Shown: one piece after another, positions 59,401 to 64,000 of the stretch
How positions within the stretch are numbered: the stretch's first letter is position 1
Layout: each line of letters opens with the position of its first letter
Assembly (NCBI RefSeq): GCF_014805625.2
Contig: NW_023998421.1
Location: forward strand, 7,786,238-7,850,237
Reading direction: 5' to 3'
Length of the DNA: 64,000 nucleotides
DNA from: Glossina fuscipes
Taxonomy: Eukaryota; Arthropoda; Insecta; Diptera; Glossinidae
Notes under the pieces: model-generated
What the model was told of the DNA's origin: nothing
The model's input: the letters and a program-made list of their open reading frames with translations, nothing else
Database searches by the model: none
Made by a program: the position numbers and the translations under genes

Positions 59401-61333
59401 ACACTTATTACAACGTTATCAAGGTATTTTTTTTGGAAAACAGCCGACTCACTTACGGGGGCCCACAATTAAAGCAAAATCTTACTAATCACATAAGTAG
59501 CTCGTATTAGTATGCTTTGGCTTGCGTAGCGTTGCATATAATCGCAATTAAACTATGCATTATATCACAATTAAGTGTGGTTAGGTTTAAGTAACACATC
59601 ACATATAGAATATATCTTACCTCCACTAGTCACATGGCAAGAATGGAAGAAAGATTCGGTTTAAACTAAATCTTATTTTCTTAGTAATATTTTTTTCATT
59701 TTTCAAGAATTTTTTGATAAATTTTGAAAAAAATTCGGAATTAAGTCTCCCTTTGATGATATGCATAGAAAGAAATTATTGTGCGGTTTGGATTGAGGGT
59801 TAGAGTACTTCGAAAATATATCGTTGTAAGTAAAAAGAAATGAATAAATTGCCCTATCGCACTAAGCGATTCTTCTTCTTCTTCTTTTACCACTAGATTA
59901 CGTTAAAAGGAGCAAGAAAATTATTTTCGACCATGGCCGAATGTATAAAACAGCCTTATGGTAAAATCAAGTTGCAACATTGTAGCCGGTCTAGGCCGAC
60001 TATCAAATACCCTACACCATGTTGTCCATCATTTTTATTTTTAGAACAGAAAAATTAAAACCTGTTTATACCTTGTTGTACAGGGTATAGTAAGTTTGCA
60101 CGGACCTATGTGACACGTAGGAGGGCTTAACATAGATCTACGTTTGTCCCTCTGATGTCTGTCCATGTATATCTGTGTTCAAAGTACGGGTCGGAACATT
60201 TAAGATATTTTGATCAAATTTAGTACGTTGACGTGTATTGACCCAAGCGGGAATGCTATTGGCTTGACTGCTTCCCCTATAATGCCCTATTTTGAAAAAA
60301 ATGGAAATTTCAAAATTTCTTGACAAAAGTGGCGTGAAAACTTTAGAACAGGTTTGGAAATTTTTAAGTGTTTTACGCCGACCGGGAACGTCCCTTTTTT
60401 GCGGGATTTCGTTTATATGAATTTTCTTAATTTACCAAACCTTTTCTTTAAGTGGATATCAAATTAACCAAAAAGATTTATCTATGTCCTGCTGAATCGA
60501 TTCGCTTATGTCGTTGTATGTTCTTAAAAATTTTGCATTATTAATTAGCATATTTCTGGGCAACTTTTTTGCAGGTGGCCTGCACTAATTGGAAACGAGT
60601 CTTATTGCTAATGAATGGTGATTGGCATAATGGTACTAATCCCTTGGAAATACCGGGACATGTAGTTCATGCCGAAGGAGTATTCAAAAACTTAAGTTCG
60701 TTAAATGACACCGAAAAAAATCAAATATTTTCCGAATATACACGTTTTCTAATTGTACGTCATCCGTTTGAGCGTTTGTTATCCGCCTATCGTAATAAAT
60801 TAGAAGGTCGAACAGCAAGTGCACGCTACTTTCAGCGACGTATCGGACGGCAAATAATTAAAGCTTTTCGTGTTAATCCCAGCAATCATTCACTAACGCA
60901 TGGAGATGATGTTACTTTCGCCGAATTTATACAATATCTACTTACTCCCGAACTAAGTCTAAGTAATCAGTCAAACTATAATGAACACTGGGAGCCCATA
61001 ACTAAGCTATGCAATCCTTGTATTATGAAGTATAATCTCTTAGGTAAGTCATAAGAAAAATTTAATGCAAAATACTAATGAAAAGTTTTTGAAACCCTTT
61101 CAGGCAAATTCGAAACTCTTTTGGATGACTCCGCTTTAGCGCTTTACTTGGCAGGTGCCGATCATCTCACCTTTCCCACTGGCCACAAACAGTCGAGTAC
61201 GCGTAAACAATTACGAAAATATTTTGATCCGTTAAGCATAAGCGCCATACGACGTTTGTATGAAATCTACGCCGAAGATTTTCGTTTATTCGATTATAGT
61301 TTAGAAGATGTTTTGGGTTTTGAATTTGGTTGA
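47345..61333 (+). CDS. Carbohydrate sulfotransferase (CHST8-14/HNK-1 family), Golgi type II membrane protein
   Basis: The exons are 47345-47788, 60575-61043 and 61104-61333, with phases 0 and 1, giving 380 residues. Family enzymes move sulfate from PAPS onto glycan chains (chondroitin, dermatan, HNK-1 or GalNAc acceptors) in the Golgi lumen; the acceptor here cannot be told. A membrane anchor lies at about residues 56-75 ([20 protein letters not shown]). The 5'-phosphosulfate loop is [13 protein letters not shown] (144-156), split by intron 1. The 3'-phosphate motif is [19 protein letters not shown] (205-223). The family block [16 protein letters not shown] spans the exon 2-3 junction. One sequon, NHS, is at 252. 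The C-terminus is [20 protein letters not shown]. An in-frame ATG at 47465 (residue 41) would give a 340-residue protein with the short cytoplasmic tail usual for this family, so the true start is uncertain. An AATAAA lies at 61517. Confidence 0.93.
50052..50570 (+). CDS. Unidentified open frame with one hydrophobic segment, nested in sulfotransferase intron 1
   Basis: This 172-codon frame is much longer than chance frames in the surrounding AT-rich intron. I do not recognise the family. The first 40 or so codons run through a T13 tract and are probably intron or UTR. A likelier start is ATG 50238 ([17 protein letters not shown]), giving 110 residues. The rest shows a charged helix-like stretch ([20 protein letters not shown], then [15 protein letters not shown]), a hydrophobic segment of about 25 residues ([19 protein letters not shown]), and a short charged tail ending VEKPQKRG. 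It could be a single-exon nested gene, a last exon of a spliced gene, or a retrocopy. It lacks the cysteines expected of a tetraspanin. Confidence 0.45.
   Translation: MPFKAYKVQQLNLFFFFILINIHLRKYIKRKAQCKACLPNDWFIEINQPFRLKYFKKSCTFPMIFSIKSKRGIVYGQQQMSAYVSSPVFRDDVALELERAINLHLFGYEMAGEIYSALNQYFISTIWLPFVLITSVAHIALYTSMFMFMFKKMLLINDSEDRLFVEKPQKRG
51115..51290 (-). repeat. TATACCC interspersed repeat, partial minus copy
   Basis: The text runs GGTCCGATACGAACCG, GTAGCGTTCGTCCTTAGCCC, ACTAAATTTCATCAGCG, GGACAGACGGACGGACAAGT and GGATCGATTCAAAAAGTGAT, the reverse complement of the plus-copy order. A purine-only GGGGGGAG tract starts it. Confidence 0.6.
53476..54354 (+). repeat. TATACCC interspersed repeat, longest copy with both ends
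   Basis: It starts TTTTTATACCATACACTACT, followed by GCAGGGTATATTAAGTTTGT and a long internal part holding GTTTGGGCCCAAGAACGAAC and GCTATTGAGAACCACTCCGA. It ends GGTGTAGGGTATCTAATTGT, CGGCCTTGCGCGACTATAAT and GTTCTTACTTGTTTTA. At 879 bp it is the best local template for the family. I recognise no protein in it. Confidence 0.7.
55437..55755 (+). repeat. TATACCC interspersed repeat, decayed copy
   Basis: It contains CTTGTCTGTCCTACTTG, GTATTCAACCTATAATCTCA, GCATGCTTTGGCCCAAAGAA and GATCGAACCACTTTTTCGAT, and ends GCAGAGTATTTTGTTGTGGA then CCCGCTATAGTATTTTCAGT. Confidence 0.55.
58425..58810 (+). repeat. TATACCC interspersed repeat, full-span copy
   Basis: It starts TTTATACCATACACCACTTA, followed by TGCGAATACGTGCAACAGCC, GTTCAACCTACAAGTCGCAA, TATTTGGCCCAAGGACGAAC and TCGGATCACTTTTCCAACC. 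It ends TACACTATAGTGTTTTTACT. Confidence 0.65.
59925..60335. repeat. Two abutting TATACCC repeat pieces, opposite orientation
   Basis: From 59925 to about 60020 a minus-oriented end piece carries GCCGGTCTAGGCCGACTATC and AAATACCCTACACC. From about 60063 to 60335 a plus-oriented copy starts TTTATACCTTGTTGTACAGG and GTATAGTAAGTTTGCACGG, followed by TCCCTCTGATGTCTGTCC, GTTCAAAGTACGGGTCGG and GCGGGAATGCTATTGGC. The pair sits about 240 bp upstream of sulfotransferase exon 2. Confidence 0.6.
61044..61103 (+). other. Sulfotransferase intron 2 (60 bp)
   Basis: This phase-1 intron starts GTAAGTC and ends AACCCTTTCAG. Its tiny size contrasts with intron 1 of the same gene and is typical of insect short introns. 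Splicing it out restores [10 protein letters not shown]. Confidence 0.9.
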
Positions 61334-63436
61334 ATGTTTTTGTTTGAAAAAAATTTTTTTTTTTTATTTACTTATGTACTTCATGTTCTCACTTATAAAT
61401 ATATATATATGTATTTGTATATACATAGATAAGTACGTACTTGTGATGTATTTCTAATAAGGCTTTTTAGTGACTATTATAATTAAAGCGGGTGTTTAAC
61501 ATAAATTTCTTTTAAAAATAAATTGTTACATTGAGATTGTTAATGCGCATGCGCAATATGCTTCCATAAAATTGTTAAAATTATTTCTTTACACCACTAT
61601 TGTTAATTGTGTGCGACCTAAAAGATCTATTGTACTAGCTTGTGCCCCTAGCCCTCCATGCCAACTCTTTCTTAAACCTTCACGGGAAATTTTGGCATAG
61701 TCTGAAAATTCTCGATGAACTACGATGTTAATAAACTTATTAAAAACGCTAAATCAGACATACCAATAAAATCCGCTAGTTGGTTTCTGCATGGAGTAAT
61801 CCCGAAAAAATCCCTACCACTAGTGTTCAGCCCAATTTAAGGGAAAATCCCTCCGAAAAACCAACAAAATCAACTATTTTGCTCTTCCCGTAAACTATTC
61901 AAAATGCACATACACAGGCAGGAAGACTGAAGTTCGGCTGTGTTGCATGCACTTAGTAATTCCTGGTCTAATAACATCGTCCCATTCGAATTGCGATGGA
62001 GTAAAATGGTTCCCGCTCCTAAAGTAGATAAAGACTTCAATGTTTTAAGCAACTTCAGACTCATTTGTTTAATTTCAGTGTTCATAAGATTTCATGGTTA
62101 AGCAGGGACTGATGGATTTCTTGAACACTGAAAGATAGCTTCGGCTCGTTTCTATGCTTTTCAAGAACGCGAATCTACAAACATGCGTGTTAATGAATTG
62201 TTCTTTTTCATAGCCAGCCAGCACCTACGATTATATTAACAAGAAGCTCGCTGGGATTCTTCCAAACTTTTCGATTGTGTTTCAAATGCCTCTGTGAACC
62301 TTACGGTTGTTATCTAAGCATGATGATGGATGCAGGCCGAGTTGAAGTATATGATGGTATTCCATCTTCACCGTGCTTGAGCTGCGGAATCGAAAAGATT
62401 CCAAGCTGTTAATATAGAAGTATGCTCATTGCATAGGAGTTCTATAATATGAGTTAATAATATGTCCACAGGAACAAATTGCTCGTAAGCCGTGGGTTCA
62501 AATTAACTGCCAATATGAGCAAAGCATGACATAGCTTTGCATTCGGAAATTTCCCATTCAAAAAGAACAATCGTTATTTTTAAAAGATAAAAATAGGCAT
62601 AATAATAATAATCTAAGGTATCTAAGGTTGCCTTCCGTCCTGTACGTACTTTTCCATCGAAAGATTTTCCGAGTCATGCTTTAAATAACGTGCAAAATAT
62701 GAGTGAATAGTATACACTCACGCACAACCTCTTCACATTCTTCCCAGCTATATAAAGGCTTGTTCTCTACAGTTGCATAACTTTCAGGCCGATAAAATTA
62801 ACACCTTTCAATACGCTGACGACCTGAATTATTTCAAATTTACACCTGCCTTCCTGGTTGTTTCTCTCGTTATATGCACACTTAATTCTAAACTTGACTG
62901 ATGATAATGAGTACAGAATGGTTTCTCCTTGGATTGATGGGAACGAATGATTGATCATTAAGACTATGTAGCATATTGCGGCATTTCCACTATATCGAAC
63001 AAGGTCGGATAAAGACAGTACACCACGATAACTTTATAATTGTTTTAATTAACAACGTAAATAATAATAATAATTTACGTTTACACTTATATATATTAAT
63101 GAAATGCTACGTAATAAATAACTTTGCTCTTTCAGAGCGCATTATCTCGGCGGTTGAACAATGAATGTAAACAATACTGTATCCAAAGATGAAAAGCGAA
63201 TGCATCTTATTGCGTTTTATATGTATGGATAAATTTAAAGTTTATTGCATAACGAGAAGTTTTTCTTTTATTAAAAATCTATACCGTTATACATCTATTT
63301 TTCTTCTTTGTATTTTGCTAAATCTATTCAAGGATTAAATAACTAATAACTAATATAATAAAAAAAAAAAAAACATGCTTTTCGATTACATTTAGTCTTA
63401 TCCATTACATTAGTCAATTACTTAATGTATAGCAAG
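61334..63436. other. Intergenic between convergent sulfotransferase and ETFRF1 genes
   Basis: It holds the likely sulfotransferase 3' UTR, with an AATAAA at 61517 and a TA/TG tract at 61397-61425. A B-box-like sequence (GTGGGTTCAAATTAAC) near 62487 could be a tRNA or SINE remnant, but no A box is seen. ATA repeats lie at about 62600-62612 and a poly-A at 63359-63374. No coding sequence was recognised. Confidence 0.6.
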
Positions 63437-63749
63437 TTATTCTTGGGTATAACGTTGTTTTATTGCTCGGTATTTCTTTAAATAATAAAGCGTTTCCACT
63501 TCTTTGGCCACATAACGTCCTTGAGCTAAGAGAGCTTTAATTTTTCTTGGATCTGTCTCGCTCTTATTTTTCAGAAAAGCGTCGCGCACTTGCTGACGAA
63601 ATTTTTCTGGACCATTAGTTCCAGGATATTCCCTTCCTAAATATATTAACTAAAATGAAGAAAAATCAATAGCGTAATGTAATCCACTCCATCGCCATTC
63701 CACTTACATGTTTATAAAGTTGAACAACTTTCGAACGAAGTTCTGTCAT
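63437..63749 (-). CDS. ETFRF1: Electron transfer flavoprotein regulatory factor 1 (LYRM5), two exons
   Basis: On the minus strand, exon 1 (63749-63708) encodes [14 protein letters not shown]. After a 58-bp intron (63707-63650, GTAAGTGG to TTCATTTTAG), exon 2 (63649-63437) encodes [20 protein letters not shown] through to [13 protein letters not shown] and a TAA. The total is 84 residues, against about 88-90 for the human protein. The order [13 protein letters not shown] and the C-terminal block [19 protein letters not shown] are diagnostic of this LYR-motif member. The family works in the mitochondrial matrix, where it binds electron transfer flavoprotein and lowers its activity by displacing FAD. 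It is a small helical LYR protein with no membrane segment. The gene converges on the sulfotransferase, with about 2.1 kb between the stops. The start is the only ATG in exon 1. Confidence 0.93.
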
Positions 63750-64000
63750 TACACAAAAAATATGTATAGTCGCGAAAGAACTTTGGTTTATTTATAGGCG
63801 AGTTTTGTTCTGTTGAAAAATTTGCGTATTCAGATTAATGATACTTTTAATGTAATGCGTTTTCTATAGAAATAAAGTGATGTTAATACAAGGTCAAAGG
63901 ATCTCAAAGTAGTGGAATAAAACTAGCGCTTTTTTAGCGCCACTTATTAAATAATAAACTGCAAAATCGAAACTTTTTTTATATTTTGTTTGAAAAACAA

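Larger units (their letters stand above)
47789..60574 (+). other. Sulfotransferase intron 1 (12.8 kb)
   Basis: This phase-0 intron starts GTTAGTGCG and ends CAACTTTTTTGCAG. It interrupts the codons for [13 protein letters not shown]. Inside are the unknown 172-codon open frame (50052-50570), five plus-strand copies or pieces of the TATACCC repeat and two minus-strand ones, a poly-T of 16 at about 47846, a poly-A at about 47934-47950, and TA tracts near 57248. Most of the remainder is unremarkable AT-rich DNA. Confidence 0.85.

Noticed and set aside
1..64000. CRISPR arrays, operons, bacterial regulatory elements
   Set aside because: The DNA is eukaryotic with spliced genes; no spaced direct-repeat array was seen.

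Overview
The window is insect nuclear DNA, most likely from a true fly (Diptera) and plausibly a tephritid fruit fly. It is strongly AT-rich, with many dinucleotide and homopolymer tracts, mariner transposons, relics of a non-LTR retrotransposon and a tRNA-derived SINE. Its genes are split by GT-AG introns ranging from 58 bp to almost 13 kb. Genus and species are inference; no marker gene fixes them.

Three protein genes are well supported, all in the right-hand third. At 42.2-47.1 kb (+) is the minor-spliceosome protein U11/U12-25K (SNRNP25), in three phase-0 exons, with a long N-terminal extension and an unusual insertion in its ubiquitin-like fold. About 220 bp downstream, at 47.3-61.3 kb (+), is a Golgi carbohydrate sulfotransferase of the CHST8-14 family in three exons. 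Its 12.8-kb first intron cuts the 5'-PAPS-binding motif in two. At 63.4-63.7 kb (-) is a compact two-exon ETFRF1/LYRM5 gene, convergent with the sulfotransferase. These genes have unrelated jobs (minor-intron splicing, glycan sulfation, mitochondrial flavoprotein regulation) and show no sign of working as a unit. Inside the long sulfotransferase intron is an open frame of 172 codons (50.1-50.6 kb) that I cannot name.

The left 40 kb has no recognisable host coding gene. A richer patch at 5.8-7.4 kb looks like a promoter and untranslated first exon, with donors at 6749 and 7392. A candidate spliced exon lies at 38.63-39.01 kb. They could belong to one long transcription unit, but only RNA data can show that. 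The rest of this part is intron-like or intergenic DNA filled with mobile-element debris.

Mobile elements: a nearly complete mariner (8318-9593) with 27-bp inverted repeats, a TA target duplication and an uninterrupted DD34D transposase has inserted into an older non-LTR retrotransposon relic (about 7858-8317 and onward from 9596). Three decayed mariner relics of a different type lie at 23.0, 32.7 and 43.6 kb, the last antisense inside SNRNP25 intron 2. By comparing segments within the window I recognise a tRNA-derived SINE family (four copies) and a TATACCC/GTGTAGGGTAT-bounded interspersed repeat (more than ten copies, both orientations). A 10-N assembly gap at 40763-40772 is flanked by the same 47 bp on both sides and is probably an unjoined overlap.
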